DNA of 64,000 bases from Streptomyces roseofulvus (GCF_039534915.1 NZ_BAAAWE010000001.1:1550001-1614000), one strand, 5' to 3'. Counted from the stretch's first letter, positions 1 to 9,011 are shown. Program-made: numbers and translations. The notes: generated by a model from the letters alone, not told the origin.

Positions 1-77
1 GGGCGCGGCTGCGGGGCGGCCCCCCGGGCGGTGTCCTGGTCCGGGACGCGGCCCTCCCGGACCGGGACCTTGTTCAT
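1..77 (-). CDS. 5' end of an unidentified coupled gene (partial)
   Basis: An open frame starts with ATG at 75-77 and runs off the left edge without a stop; the visible product begins MNKVPVREGRVPDQD. The ATG overlaps the TGA of the glycosyltransferase gene before it (ATGA), and AGGAGG lies 7 nt upstream inside that gene. This is a typical translationally coupled start. Only 25 codons are visible, so no function can be given. By position it may act in the same glycan or glycolipid pathway as the two glycosyltransferases. Confidence 0.55.
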   Translation of the reverse strand, partial: MNKVPVREGRVPDQDTARGAAPQPR

Positions 78-1342
78 CCGCCGACCTCCTGCGGCCGGGG
101 CGGTTCCGCGACGGCGGCCGGTCGAGCGTCGGGCTCGGCGACCGGGTCCCGCGCGTCGGCCGCCTCGTGGGCGCGCAGGAAGGCCGCGACCGAGCGGTCC
201 CAGGAGAAGCGCTCCGCACGCGCGCGTGCGGCGGCGCGGCGCCCGGCCTCCGGCAGGGCGAGCAGGCTCCGGGCGGCGTCCGCGAAGGCCGCCGGGGTGT
301 CGGCGGCCGCGGCGCCGGCCGTGCCCACGACCTCGGGGAGGGCCGAGGAGGCGCTGACGATCGTCGGCGTCCCGCAGGCCAGGGCCTCCAGGGCGGAGAG
401 CCCGAAGGTCTCGGCCGGCCCGGGGGCCAGGCACAGGTCGGCGGCCGCCTGGAGGTCGGCGAGCGCTTCCCGGTCGGCGACGTGTCCGAGGAACCGGACC
501 GGAAGCCCCCCTTCACGGGCCCGCCGCTCCAGTCGCGGCCGCAGCGGGCCGTCCCCGGCGACGACGAGCCGGGCCGGCACGCCGGCGTCCAGCAGCTCCG
601 CGAGCGCGTCCAGGGCGGTGCCGGGCCGCTTCTCCACGGAGAGGCGGGAGCAGAGCACCAGCAGGACCCCGGCCCCCTCCGCGTACCGGGCCCGGACGGC
701 GGGGTCGCGCCGGCCGGGCCGGCAGCGCTCCAGGTCGACGCCGAGCGGAGCCCGTACGACATTGGTCGCGCCCACGCGGACGAACTCCGCCTCCGCCCAG
801 GCGGTGGTGCAGACGATCCGGCCGTAGGCCCAGGCGGTGCGGCGGTTGAGCCGGTCGGCCGCGCGGGCGGCGAGCGGGGCGGGGACGCCCCAGGTGCGCA
901 GGACGCCGTCGGCGGTCTCGTGGGAGACCATCACCGAGGGGACGCGGGCGCGCCGGGCCCACTCTCCGGTCCAGCGCAGGGTGGTGCGGTCGGAGACCTC
1001 GATCCGGTCGGGGGCGAGCCGGTCGAGGAGGTCGGCGATCCGGCGCCGGTCGGCGAGGACCCGGTAGCCGCCGGTGCCGGGGAGTTCGGGCCCGGGCAGG
1101 GTGACGACGCGGCCCTGTCCGGCCGGTTCGTCGCTCGCGGTGGCGCCGGGGACGATCAGGACGGGTTCGTGGCCGGCCGCGCGGTAGCCCCGCCCGAGCC
1201 GGTCGAGGGCGGTGCGCAGCCCGCCCGAGGTGGGGGTGACGAAGTTCGCCAGCCGCACGATCCGCAGTCCGTCGCGGCCGTACGAGGCGCCGTACGCGCG
1301 CGTGGGGCCGCCGGGTCCCGGCCCGCGGGAGGGCCCGTTCAC
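74..1342 (-). CDS. GT4-family glycosyltransferase
   Basis: Retaining GT-B glycosyltransferase of about 422 residues that should transfer a sugar from a nucleotide-sugar donor, probably at the inner membrane face. The N-terminal Rossmann half contains the GGLRTALDRLGRGYRAAGH acceptor-side segment. The C-terminal half has the donor-binding SRLSVEKR segment and the E-x7-E motif of GT4 enzymes (ETFGLSALEALACG). The GTG start at 1340-1342 overlaps the TGA of the upstream glycosyltransferase (GTGA), so the two are translationally coupled. The frame stays open well upstream by GC bias, but the protein family starts here. Acceptor and sugar are not determinable; mannosyltransferases of the PimB/MgtA group are the nearest recognisable relatives. 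Confidence 0.85.
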   Translation of the reverse strand: MNGPSRGPGPGGPTRAYGASYGRDGLRIVRLANFVTPTSGGLRTALDRLGRGYRAAGHEPVLIVPGATASDEPAGQGRVVTLPGPELPGTGGYRVLADRRRIADLLDRLAPDRIEVSDRTTLRWTGEWARRARVPSVMVSHETADGVLRTWGVPAPLAARAADRLNRRTAWAYGRIVCTTAWAEAEFVRVGATNVVRAPLGVDLERCRPGRRDPAVRARYAEGAGVLLVLCSRLSVEKRPGTALDALAELLDAGVPARLVVAGDGPLRPRLERRAREGGLPVRFLGHVADREALADLQAAADLCLAPGPAETFGLSALEALACGTPTIVSASSALPEVVGTAGAAAADTPAAFADAARSLLALPEAGRRAAARARAERFSWDRSVAAFLRAHEAADARDPVAEPDARPAAVAEPPRPQEVGG

Positions 1343-2460
1343 GCGGCCACCGCCGTCCGCTCGCGCAGCACCTCCAGGTAGTGGCCGACGAGTTCGTCGC
1401 CGAGGGCCTCCCAGGTGCGTCCCTCGACCTCGGTCCGCCCGGCTCTGCCGTAGGCGGCGCGCAGTCCGGGGGCGGCGGCGAGGGCGGTGACGGCCTCGCG
1501 GAGGGCCGTCGGGTCCTCCGGGGGCACGAGGAGGCCGGTGCGCCGGTGGGCGACGAGGTCGAGCGGGCCGCCGGCGGCCGGGGCGATCACCGGGAGTCCG
1601 CTGGCCATGGCCTCCTGGACGGTCTGGCAGAAGGTCTCGTACGGGCCCGTGTGGGCGAAGACGTCGAGCGAGGCGAAGATCCGGGCGAGGTCGTCGCCGG
1701 TGCGGCGGCCGAGGAAACGGGCGCCGGGGAGGCGCGCGCGGAGGGCGGCGCCGCTGGGCCCGTCCCCGACGACCACGAGCCGCACGCCGGGGAGCCCGTC
1801 CGCGGCGGCGAGGAGGTCCACGCGCTTCTCCGGGGCGAGGCGGCCGACGTACCCGACGAGGAGCGCGCCGTCGGGGGCGAGGGCGCGGCGCAGGTCCGGG
1901 TCCCGGTGGGAGGGATGGAAGCGGGTGGTGTCGACGCCGCGCCCCCAGAGGCGTACGCGCGCGACGCCGTGGTCCTCCAGGTCGCGGCGGGCGGCCCGGG
2001 AGGGGGCGAGGGTGCGGTCGGCGGCGCCGTGGACGGCGCGGAGCCGGCGCCAGGCGGTGGACTCGCCGGCGCCGACGTAGGTGCGGGCGTAGCCCGCGAG
2101 GTCGGTCTGGTAGACGGCGACGGTGGGGACCCGGAGGCGGGTGGCGGCGGCCATGGCGCGGACGCCGAGGACGAAGGGCCCGGCCAGGTGGACGAGGTCG
2201 GCGCGGTGGGCGGCGATGGCGGCGGCGACGCGGCGGCTGGGGAGGGCGACCCGCACCTGGGCGTACCCGGGCAGCGGCAGGGAGGGGACGCGGACCACCG
2301 GGCACGGCGCGCCGGCGTCGGCGTGGGGATCGGGGACGGCGGGGGCGATCACCAGGGGCTGGTGGCCCCGGCGGACGAGGTGGCGCGCGGTCTGCAGGGC
2401 GCAGTGCGCCACACCGTTGATGTCGGGGGGAAAGGACTCGGTGACGATGACGACACGCAT
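1339..2460 (-). CDS. GT4-family glycosyltransferase, MgtA/PimB-like
   Basis: A 373-residue GT-B enzyme starting MRVVIVTESFPPDINGVAH, the usual opening of GDP-mannose-dependent alpha-mannosyltransferases of the MgtA/PimB type. The glycine-rich acceptor loop is followed by a C-terminal donor domain with YVGRLAPEKR and the E-x7-E motif (ETFCQTVQEAMASGLPV). The ATG at 2458-2460 is preceded by the repeat-rich spacer, so this is probably the first gene of the run (two glycosyltransferases plus a partial third gene). Family knowledge suggests lipid-linked or cell-envelope mannosylation. The exact substrate is inference. Confidence 0.87.
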   Translation of the reverse strand: MRVVIVTESFPPDINGVAHCALQTARHLVRRGHQPLVIAPAVPDPHADAGAPCPVVRVPSLPLPGYAQVRVALPSRRVAAAIAAHRADLVHLAGPFVLGVRAMAAATRLRVPTVAVYQTDLAGYARTYVGAGESTAWRRLRAVHGAADRTLAPSRAARRDLEDHGVARVRLWGRGVDTTRFHPSHRDPDLRRALAPDGALLVGYVGRLAPEKRVDLLAAADGLPGVRLVVVGDGPSGAALRARLPGARFLGRRTGDDLARIFASLDVFAHTGPYETFCQTVQEAMASGLPVIAPAAGGPLDLVAHRRTGLLVPPEDPTALREAVTALAAAPGLRAAYGRAGRTEVEGRTWEALGDELVGHYLEVLRERTAVAA

Positions 2461-2600
2461 ACGGGTGTTCTCGTCGCGCCCGACGTGGCCCCGCCGACGT
2501 GGATCTGGACGCGCGGGGAACGTCCCGTGAGCTTTTGCCGCCCGGGCCGTGCGGCACGGTTCCGATACGCGGATCGCCGCCGCCCGGAAGCGCCGGGGGC

Positions 2601-2960
2601 GGCCGCCCGGTGCCGCGCGCGGGCCCGGAGCCGTACCGGTGGAACCGCGGGCGCCCGGTGCCGCGCCCGCGCCCCGGGGCCGCACCGGCGGACCGGCAAC
2701 CCGGTCGACCGGTGCCGGACGCGCCCCGGAGCCGTACCGGCACAGCCGCGCACGGCCCGGAGCCGCCCCGACGCCCAGAAGCGGCACCGGAGCACCGGCG
2801 ACCCGGTCGGCCGGTGCCGGACGCGTGCCGACGGGGCGGCAGGGCGGCCGGTGCCGCGCTCAAGGACCGGCTCCATGCCGGAGGAGCCGCGGGACGGCCG
2901 GTGCCCTCGAAGGCAGGCCCCGTCACGGAAGGGGCGGCCGGTCCCGGGGCGGGGCCTCGT
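2601..2960. repeat. Degenerate GTGCCG-rich direct-repeat tract in the 549-bp spacer
   Basis: The spacer 2461-3009 holds no convincing gene. Between about 2601 and 2960 the core CCGGTGCC recurs at irregular spacing. Two 29-bp copies, 2695-2723 and 2797-2825, differ at only 2 positions and lie 102 bp apart. A 17-bp unit at 2623-2639 recurs almost unchanged at 2723-2739. Translated on the minus strand it gives repeated GTGRP/RHR-TG-PV peptides with no domain-like composition. I read it as a decayed tandem repeat or a structured untranslated region. Confidence 0.6.
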
Positions 2961-3009
2961 TCGGCGGGGTGTCGCCGCGGGCCGCGCCGCCCCGGGCGGG
3001 GCGGTGGGG

Positions 3010-4509
3010 TCAGACCTGGAGGTCGGGGCCGATGCGGTTGCGGACCGCCGTCTGGACCTCGACCTCCTCGGCCGGGTCGGCGGCCAGGCGGCGCAATCGC
3101 TCGGCGACGCGGGCGTCGGCCGTCTCGGCGTGCTGCGCGGCGATCTCGCGGGTGGTCTCCTCGCAGTCCCAGAGGCACTCGACGGCGAAGCCGCTGGCGA
3201 AGGAGGGGTCGGTGGCCGCGAGCGCGCGGGCGGTGCGGCCGCGCAGCTGGGAGGAGGCCGTCTCCCGGTAGACGTGGCGCAGCACGGGGGCCGCGCAGGC
3301 GATGCCGAGGCGGCCGGCGCCGTCGACGAGGGCGCCGAGGGCGGGCGCGTCGGGCCCGGCGGCGCGGATGGCGGTGCGCAGGGCGCCGAGGACGAGCGGG
3401 GCGTCCCGGTCCTCGCCGCGCGCGGCGAGGAGTTCGCCGGCGGCGGCGCCGAGCGGGTCGGTGCGCCGGACCCAGGCGCGGGCGCGGGCGACCGCGTCCT
3501 CCCCGCACATGCGGAGGTAGGCGGTGACGGCGGCCCGGGCCACGTACAGGGCGTCCCGGTCGACGGCCCCGGGGACGTCGCCGTACGGGGCCCCCTGCGC
3601 GGACGCCTCGGCGGCGGCCGCGGCGTCGAGCGGGTGGACGGCGTCGGCGGCGGCCTCGACGAGGTCGAGGACGGCGGAGTCGCGGCCGGCGGCCAGGTGG
3701 TGCAGGACGGCGGCCCGCGCGCCGGGGGCGCCGCCGCGGCCGGCGGCCAGCAGTTCGGGTCGGTCCTCGGGGCCGGCGACGGCGGCCAGGCAGCGGGCGG
3801 CGGGGCCGGCGAGGTCGGCGCCGCGCTCGTACCCCTCCTGGGCCCAGTCGAGGACGGCGCGGACGCTCCAGCCCGGGCGGGGCCCGGTGGGGCGCAGCTG
3901 CCGCTGCCAGCGGTCGAAGGAGCCGCTCTCCTGGGCGGCGCGGACGCGGGCGCCGACGGCTTCGCGCCGGTCCTCGGCCCACAGCCGCCAGGGGCGGGGC
4001 TCGAAGGCGTCGCGGACCGTGCCGGCGAGCGCGGCGTCGCCGGCCTCGTCCCGGGGGAAGCGGGCGAGGACGGGCTCGGCGAGGGCGCGCAGTCCGGCGT
4101 CGTCGTCGCGGAGCGCGAGCTCGTCGAGGGCCCAGGCCCAGTTGGCCCCGGTGGCCGCGTAGCGCCGCAGCAGGAGCAGGGCGTCGTGGCGTCCGTAGGA
4201 GGCCAGGTGGCCGAGGACGGCGAGGGCGAGCCCGGTGCGGTGCTCCTCGGTGTCGAGGTGGTCCTCGGGCGCGAAGAGGTGCGCCTCGATGGCCTCCAGA
4301 CCTCCGTGGAGGTCGAGGTAGAGCCGGGCGTAGTAGAGGGAGCGGTTCTCGACGCGCCAGTCGTGGCGGGGGTCGGCGAGAACGCACCGGTCGAGGGCCG
4401 CGAGGGCCTCGGCGCGTGGGGCGGCGAGGGCGTGCAGGGTGCCGTCGCCGCGGCCCCTCTGCAGGAGGCCGAGCAGAGTGCCGCTCGGCGCTATGGCTGG
4501 ATCGAACAT
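3010..4509 (-). CDS. HEAT-repeat-type alpha-helical protein
   Basis: A 499-residue protein starting MFDPAIAPSGTLLGLLQRG, made almost entirely of alanine/leucine-rich helical pairs of the HEAT/PBS-lyase type from about residue 40 to the end. Such solenoids are scaffolds for protein contacts; no catalytic motif is seen. I chose ATG 4507-4509, with AGG 9 nt upstream; a GTG 15 bp further out is possible. It is a single gene between the repeat tract and the ankyrin gene. The C-terminus is acidic and ends GPDLQV. Actinomycete relatives are annotated only as HEAT-repeat proteins, so its role is unknown. Confidence 0.8.
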   Translation of the reverse strand: MFDPAIAPSGTLLGLLQRGRGDGTLHALAAPRAEALAALDRCVLADPRHDWRVENRSLYYARLYLDLHGGLEAIEAHLFAPEDHLDTEEHRTGLALAVLGHLASYGRHDALLLLRRYAATGANWAWALDELALRDDDAGLRALAEPVLARFPRDEAGDAALAGTVRDAFEPRPWRLWAEDRREAVGARVRAAQESGSFDRWQRQLRPTGPRPGWSVRAVLDWAQEGYERGADLAGPAARCLAAVAGPEDRPELLAAGRGGAPGARAAVLHHLAAGRDSAVLDLVEAAADAVHPLDAAAAAEASAQGAPYGDVPGAVDRDALYVARAAVTAYLRMCGEDAVARARAWVRRTDPLGAAAGELLAARGEDRDAPLVLGALRTAIRAAGPDAPALGALVDGAGRLGIACAAPVLRHVYRETASSQLRGRTARALAATDPSFASGFAVECLWDCEETTREIAAQHAETADARVAERLRRLAADPAEEVEVQTAVRNRIGPDLQV

Positions 4510-4783
4510 GGGAAGACGCCTCACATCAAGCTGTCGACACGACGGGGTGGACCGGGGTGGACCGGGTCGGGCGCTGGGCCCGTCCGCGCGGTGGCCGCCC
4601 TAGTAGGCCGCGGGACAACATGTCGGGCCGTCCGTCGTACGTCGCTTGTGCGCGCTGCTCATCTTCCTCTGCCTCTCGTCCGTGACCCGGTCGTACGGCC
4701 GGGCTCGTCGTCATGATGACCGACCGTTTCCACCGCCGCGACCACATTTACGACACGGCTCCCACCTGGGGTTCAGCCGTCGT

Positions 4784-5182
4784 TCACCGGGTGGCGAAGA
4801 GCTCCAGGAGCTCGGCCTTCCCGAACATGCGGGCGGTGTCCACGGCGGACGGAGTGCCGGACTCCGGATTCGCGCCGCCGGCCAGCAGGGCGCGGATCAC
4901 CGCCTCCTCGCCCTTGAAGACGGCGCCGGCGAGCGGGGTCTGGCCGCGGTCGTTGGCGCGGTCGGCGTCGGCGCCGCGCTCCAGGAGGGCGGTGACCGCG
5001 GCGGCGTGGCCGTGGTAGGCGGCGAGCATGACGAGGGTGTCGCCGCGGTCGTTGGTGAGGTCCGCGGGGACGCCCGCGTCGACATAGGCGGCGAGGGCCG
5101 CGGCGTCGCCGGCGCGCGCCAGGTCGAAGACCTTCGACGCCAGCTCGACGACCTCGGGGTCCGGGGTCTCGCTCATCTTCAC
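4784..5182 (-). CDS. Ankyrin-repeat protein
   Basis: A small 132-residue cytosolic protein of about three ankyrin repeats. They are recognised by the repeated phases DRGDTLVMLAAYHGH, DRGQTPLAGAVFKGE and PSAVDTARMFGK, each with a following LLE/LLA helix. No signal peptide or membrane segment. The start is GTG 5182 because GGAAGG lies 5 nt upstream; ATG 5176, two codons in, would have too long or too short a spacer. Ankyrin proteins bind other proteins, and the partner is not indicated by the neighbours. Confidence 0.85.
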   Translation of the reverse strand: MKMSETPDPEVVELASKVFDLARAGDAAALAAYVDAGVPADLTNDRGDTLVMLAAYHGHAAAVTALLERGADADRANDRGQTPLAGAVFKGEEAVIRALLAGGANPESGTPSAVDTARMFGKAELLELFATR

Positions 5183-5535
5183 AACCGCCTTCCGTGCTTC
5201 GCCTGCGTCCCGCGCGCGTGCCGCCCGGTACCGCCTGCCCTTGACCTGCGCACGGCAAGCGCGGCCGTACGAGTGAATCGACAGGGTACTGCCCGCACGG
5301 TGACATGACCGCGTCCGGCCGAGGCAAGGATCACGGCGTCCGACACCCGTGAGCAGCGCCTCTCGGTCCCCCCTTACCCCACTTCGGCGGTTTCGCCACC
5401 CGGGACGGCGGCCGCCGTCCGCCGGTCAAGTGAAAACGCCCGCCATTCACCTGAATGCACCTTTAGTCACATAGATACTTGCCGTGAACCTGGAAGGACT
5501 CATCGTGACTGTCCCCTCAACCAGGAGAACACCCA
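5183..5535. other. Intergenic region with an 18-bp palindrome
   Basis: This 353-bp divergent spacer separates the ankyrin gene and the small membrane protein gene. It holds a perfect 18-bp palindrome at 5403-5420 (GGACGGCGG/CCGCCGTCC) and an AT-richer stretch around 5440-5485, where the promoter for the plus-strand pair most likely lies. I cannot assign -35/-10 boxes with confidence. Confidence 0.4.
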
Positions 5536-5730
5536 ATGATCCTGTCCATCTCAGGCGTGGTCCTGCTCGGCATCATCTGCTTCCTGTTCTTCAAGAAGGA
5601 CGGCCTCAAGGCCTCGCACGCGCTCGTGTGCGCGCTCTTCGGTTTCTACCTGGCGGGCACCGCCATCGCACCGAGCATCACCGCGGGCGGCCAGAGCCTG
5701 GCCGGCCTGCTGGGCGGAATCAAGTTCTGA
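5536..5730 (+). CDS. 64-residue Spd-like small membrane protein
   Basis: A short hydrophobic protein with two membrane helices, about residues 4-20 (GVVLLGIICFLFF) and 27-46, joined by a basic KKDG turn and ending in a small-residue tail LLGGIKF. ATG 5536 has AGGAG at 5523-5527. It ends 37 bp before an FtsK/TraB-like gene, and the two are likely one operon. The arrangement recalls plasmid spread (spd) genes next to the TraB DNA translocase in Streptomyces conjugation modules. That comparison is inference from architecture; no other transfer gene is present here. Confidence 0.8.
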   Translation: MILSISGVVLLGIICFLFFKKDGLKASHALVCALFGFYLAGTAIAPSITAGGQSLAGLLGGIKF

Positions 5731-5767
5731 CGCCTCTCACCCCCTTCCACCACTCCAGGAGTACGAC

Positions 5768-7369
5768 GTGGCCCGGCGACCACTCCCCCGCATTCTGAGC
5801 AGCGGCACCGCGCAACTCGCGCGCAGCCGAGAGATCGCGCGGTCGGCCGCCGACAGCGCCACCGACGTGCTCCACCCGCTGATCACGGTCTCCCGTGGTC
5901 TGCGGAAGCTGGCCGCGTCCGCGCGCGCCAAGTGGGCCGCGACCCCCAAGGAACGGCGCGGTCCCACGCTGTTCCTGGTCGCGGCCTGCGTCCTGGTCGT
6001 CGCCCTCGTGCCGTACGGGCCGCTGCTGGCGCTCGTCGCGCTCATGGGCGCCGCCGCGTGGAAGGGGCGTGAGAAACCGGTCGTGAAGACCGGCCCCGAC
6101 GAGACGGAGATCGCCCGGCTGAAGGGCCTGTACGAGGCCCTCGTGCCGTACTTCTCCGTCCCCGAGGACCCCGAGCCGCTCTTCGCCCACGGCGGCGACT
6201 GGAGCCGGGCCTTCGCCGACCACGCCTTCGACGAGAGCGGCCGCCCGACCCGGCTGCGGATCTCCTACCCGCCGTACTTCCCCGACGGCGAACCGGCCTC
6301 CCGCGCCCGCATCGAGCAGCTGCTGCACGCCAAGTCGGGGCGCGGCCGCGAGTACCGCTTCGACTGGGACGAGGAGGGCAACCGGCTCGTCATGCAGGTG
6401 CTGCCCGCCCTCCCGACCACCATCGCCGCCCAGCGGTTCGTCACCGCCCCCGGCGAGACCGTCCTCGGCTTCACCGACGCCGACGCCGTGCAGCGGACCG
6501 TGCCCGTCGTCTCCTCGGAGGGCTCCGAGGACGCCCCGGCCGTCGTCTGGCGCACCGGCCCCCGCTCCACCGAGCCCCATCTGCTCGCCGTCGGCCAGCC
6601 CGGCAGCGGCACCACCACCCTGCTGCGCTCCCTGGCGCTCCAGGCCCTGGAACACGGCGACGTGCTCGTCGTGGACGGCGCGGGCGCCGGCGAGTACGCC
6701 TGCCTGGTCGGCCGCGACGGCGTGCTCGGCGTCGAGAGCGAACTGTCCGGCGCCCTGGAGAGCCTGGAGTGGGCCGCCCACGAGACCGAGCGCCGGCTGA
6801 TCTCCGCCAACCGCGCCCGGCAGGCCGGCCACCCCGCCCCGGCGGACACCCGCCGCCCGCTGTGGATCCTCCTCGACCGCCCCGGCGTCCTCGGCCACCT
6901 GGCCGCCTCCGAGGGCCGCCCCGACCCCCAGGAGCTGCTCCAGGTGCCGCTGCGGCACGGCCGGGCGGCCCAGGTGACGGTGGTGGTGGCGGAGCAGTTC
7001 GACACCGCCGACGGGCTGCACGAGGGGGTACGCGCGCACACCCGCGCCCGCGTGGTGCTCGGCCCCGCCACCGCCGGGCAGATCGCCGCCGTCCTCGGCG
7101 TCGAGCCGCACACCACGCCGACCCCGCAGGTCCCGCCGGGCCGCGGCTACGCCCGCCTCGGCACCGGGCCGGTCCTCCGGCTCCAGGTGCCGGCGACCCC
7201 CGACCCGTACGACGACGCCGTCGGCGACACCGACCGGCAGGCCGTCCTCGACCTGCTGCCCGAGCGGCGGGCGGCCGCCACGGTGGCCCTGGAGAAGGTC
7301 CCCGAGGCGGCGGCCGAGCCGACCCCCGGCCCCTTCCCCCGGCACGCCCCGGTCCCGGCGGAGGGCTGA
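5768..7369 (+). CDS. FtsK/TraB-like membrane-anchored P-loop protein with altered Walker A
   Basis: A 533-residue protein with a basic N-terminus and one long hydrophobic segment (about residues 67-98), followed by a RecA-like domain (about 260-500). The nucleotide loop at 276-284 reads GQPGSGTTT, so the invariant Walker A lysine is replaced by threonine. A Walker-B-like LWILLD ends near residue 370. GTG 5768 has AGGAG at 5757-5761. Relatives are annotated ATP/GTP-binding proteins related to plasmid TraB/FtsK translocases. The missing lysine makes normal ATP hydrolysis doubtful. Pairing with the 64-residue membrane protein suggests a membrane complex. A strong terminator follows. Confidence 0.82.
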   Translation: MARRPLPRILSSGTAQLARSREIARSAADSATDVLHPLITVSRGLRKLAASARAKWAATPKERRGPTLFLVAACVLVVALVPYGPLLALVALMGAAAWKGREKPVVKTGPDETEIARLKGLYEALVPYFSVPEDPEPLFAHGGDWSRAFADHAFDESGRPTRLRISYPPYFPDGEPASRARIEQLLHAKSGRGREYRFDWDEEGNRLVMQVLPALPTTIAAQRFVTAPGETVLGFTDADAVQRTVPVVSSEGSEDAPAVVWRTGPRSTEPHLLAVGQPGSGTTTLLRSLALQALEHGDVLVVDGAGAGEYACLVGRDGVLGVESELSGALESLEWAAHETERRLISANRARQAGHPAPADTRRPLWILLDRPGVLGHLAASEGRPDPQELLQVPLRHGRAAQVTVVVAEQFDTADGLHEGVRAHTRARVVLGPATAGQIAAVLGVEPHTTPTPQVPPGRGYARLGTGPVLRLQVPATPDPYDDAVGDTDRQAVLDLLPERRAAATVALEKVPEAAAEPTPGPFPRHAPVPAEG

Positions 7370-7386
7370 CGGCGCACCCCGTGAGG

Positions 7387-7436
7387 ACGGCGAAGGCCGG
7401 TACCGACCCCGCGAGGTCGGTACCGGCCTTCGCCGT
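7387..7436. terminator. Bidirectional hairpin terminator, 22-bp perfect stem
   Basis: The arms 7387-7408 and 7415-7436 are perfectly complementary over 22 bp with a 6-nt loop. The hairpin lies between two convergent genes. No T-tract follows, as is common in Streptomyces. Confidence 0.85.
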
Positions 7437-7487
7437 TCACACCGCGAGCCCGGCCGCCCCACGCGCGCGTGGGCCCCGGCGACCGGC

Positions 7488-8987
7488 TCAGGCCACGAAC
7501 GTCCGGGGCGGCTCCACTCCCCCGCCGAGCCCCGACTCCACCAGCCGGGCCGCCGCCGCGAGCCGGCTCGCGGCCTCCTCGGCGACCGGCCCCGCGACGG
7601 TGAACGGCAGCCGGATGTACCCCTCGAAGGCGCCGTCGACGCCGAACCGGGGACCGGACGGCACCCGGACACCGACCCGCTCGCCCGCCTCGGCCAGCCG
7701 GGACCCGGAGAGCCCGCCGGTGCGCACCCACAGCGTCAGGCCGCCGCGCGGCACATCGAACTCCCACTCCGGCAGCTCCTTGCGGACCGCCGCGACGAGC
7801 GCGTCCCTGTTCTCCCGGGCCTGCGCCCGGCGGAGGGTGACGGCCTCCTCCCACCCTCCGGTGCGCATCAGCCAGTTGACGCCGAGCTGCTCCAGGACGG
7901 GCGTGCCCAGGTCGGCGTAGGCGCGGGCGGCGACCAGGGAGCGGATGACGTCGGGCGCGGCGCGGACCCAGCCGATCCGCATCCCGGCCCAGAACGCCTT
8001 GCTGGCCGAGCCGACGGTGAGGACGGTGGAGCCGGCCGGGTCGAAGGCGCAGACCGGGCGGGGCATCTCGACGTCGTCGTCGAGGTGGAGCTCGGTCATC
8101 GTCTCGTCGACGACGAGCACCGTGCCGGCCGCGCGGGCCGCCTCCACGAGCCGCCGCCGCTGGTCCTCGTCGGCGAGGGCCCCGGTCGGGTTGTGGAAGT
8201 CGGCGACCACGTACGCGAGCCGGGGCGCGGCGTCGCGGAGCACCTGGCGCCAGCGTCCGAGGTCCCAGCTGCCGAGCCCCTCGGACATGGCGACGGGGAC
8301 CAGCCGGGCGCCGGCCTCCCGCATCAGCTGGAGGATGTTGGCGTACGACGGGGACTCGACGGCGATCCGCTCGCCGCGCCCGGCGAAGAGGTGGCAGATG
8401 GCGTCGATGGCGCCCATGGCGCCGGTGGTGACCATGATCTGCTCGGGCATGGTCGGGATGCCGCGGGCGGTGTAGCGCTCGGCGAGCATGGCGCGCAGCG
8501 CGGGGAGCCCGGCCGGGTAGTCGCCGTGGGTGTGCGCGTACGGCGGCAGCTCCTCCAGCGCGCCCTGCACGCTGCGGGTCAGCCAGGGCTCGGGCGCGGG
8601 CAGGGCGGCACAGCCGAGGTCGATGAGGGAGCCCAGGGTCTCCGGCGGCAGCGGTTCGAGCCCGCGGGCGGGCAGCGGGTTGCCGGCCGGGACCGCGGTC
8701 CAGCTGCCGGCGCCGCGCCGGGACTCCAGGAAGCCCTCGGTGCGCAGCGCCTCGTAGGCGGCGGCCACGGTGGTGCGGCTGACGGTGAGGGCGAGGGCCA
8801 GCTCGCGCTCGGCGGGCAGCCGGGCGGCGACCGGCACCCGGCCCTCCAGGACGAGCAGGCGGATGCCGTCGGCGAGGGCGCGGTAGGCGGGCGGCTTCCG
8901 CGCGCCGGGGCCCGCGGGGCGGGGTGACTGCGCCTGGAGCTGCCGCGCCAGCTGGGCGGCCCCGACGGCCGAAGTCCACTGAGCCAT
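7488..8987 (-). CDS. MocR-family regulator (GntR HTH plus aminotransferase fold), YczR type
   Basis: A 499-residue regulator with an N-terminal winged helix (about 35-105, with PAERELALALTVSRTTVAAA) joined to a class I aminotransferase-like domain (about 125-490). The PLP lysine sits in the SASKAFWAGMRIG segment, with DETM and DFHNPTG motifs upstream. MocR proteins bind PLP and regulate an adjacent gene rather than transaminate. This one is divergent from a YczE membrane protein gene, the known YczR-YczE pairing. ATG 8987 was chosen because it directly precedes the MAQWTSAV start and has AGGAAGGTGG upstream. It is probably autoregulated through the shared 135-bp region. Confidence 0.88.
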   Translation of the reverse strand: MAQWTSAVGAAQLARQLQAQSPRPAGPGARKPPAYRALADGIRLLVLEGRVPVAARLPAERELALALTVSRTTVAAAYEALRTEGFLESRRGAGSWTAVPAGNPLPARGLEPLPPETLGSLIDLGCAALPAPEPWLTRSVQGALEELPPYAHTHGDYPAGLPALRAMLAERYTARGIPTMPEQIMVTTGAMGAIDAICHLFAGRGERIAVESPSYANILQLMREAGARLVPVAMSEGLGSWDLGRWRQVLRDAAPRLAYVVADFHNPTGALADEDQRRRLVEAARAAGTVLVVDETMTELHLDDDVEMPRPVCAFDPAGSTVLTVGSASKAFWAGMRIGWVRAAPDVIRSLVAARAYADLGTPVLEQLGVNWLMRTGGWEEAVTLRRAQARENRDALVAAVRKELPEWEFDVPRGGLTLWVRTGGLSGSRLAEAGERVGVRVPSGPRFGVDGAFEGYIRLPFTVAGPVAEEAASRLAAAARLVESGLGGGVEPPRTFVA

Positions 8988-9011
8988 GGAAATCAGTCCA
9001 CCTTCCTCGAA

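Noticed and set aside
74..4387. A single 1437-codon minus-strand frame
   Set aside because: Only the last 422 codons look like a protein family; upstream it runs out of frame through the second glycosyltransferase, the repeat tract and the HEAT gene as Arg/Pro-rich shadow.
1381..4716. Open plus-strand frame of 1111 codons opposite two genes
   Set aside because: It lies opposite the glycosyltransferase and HEAT genes, is Gly/Gly-Ala low complexity, and has no domain. It is a GC-bias shadow.
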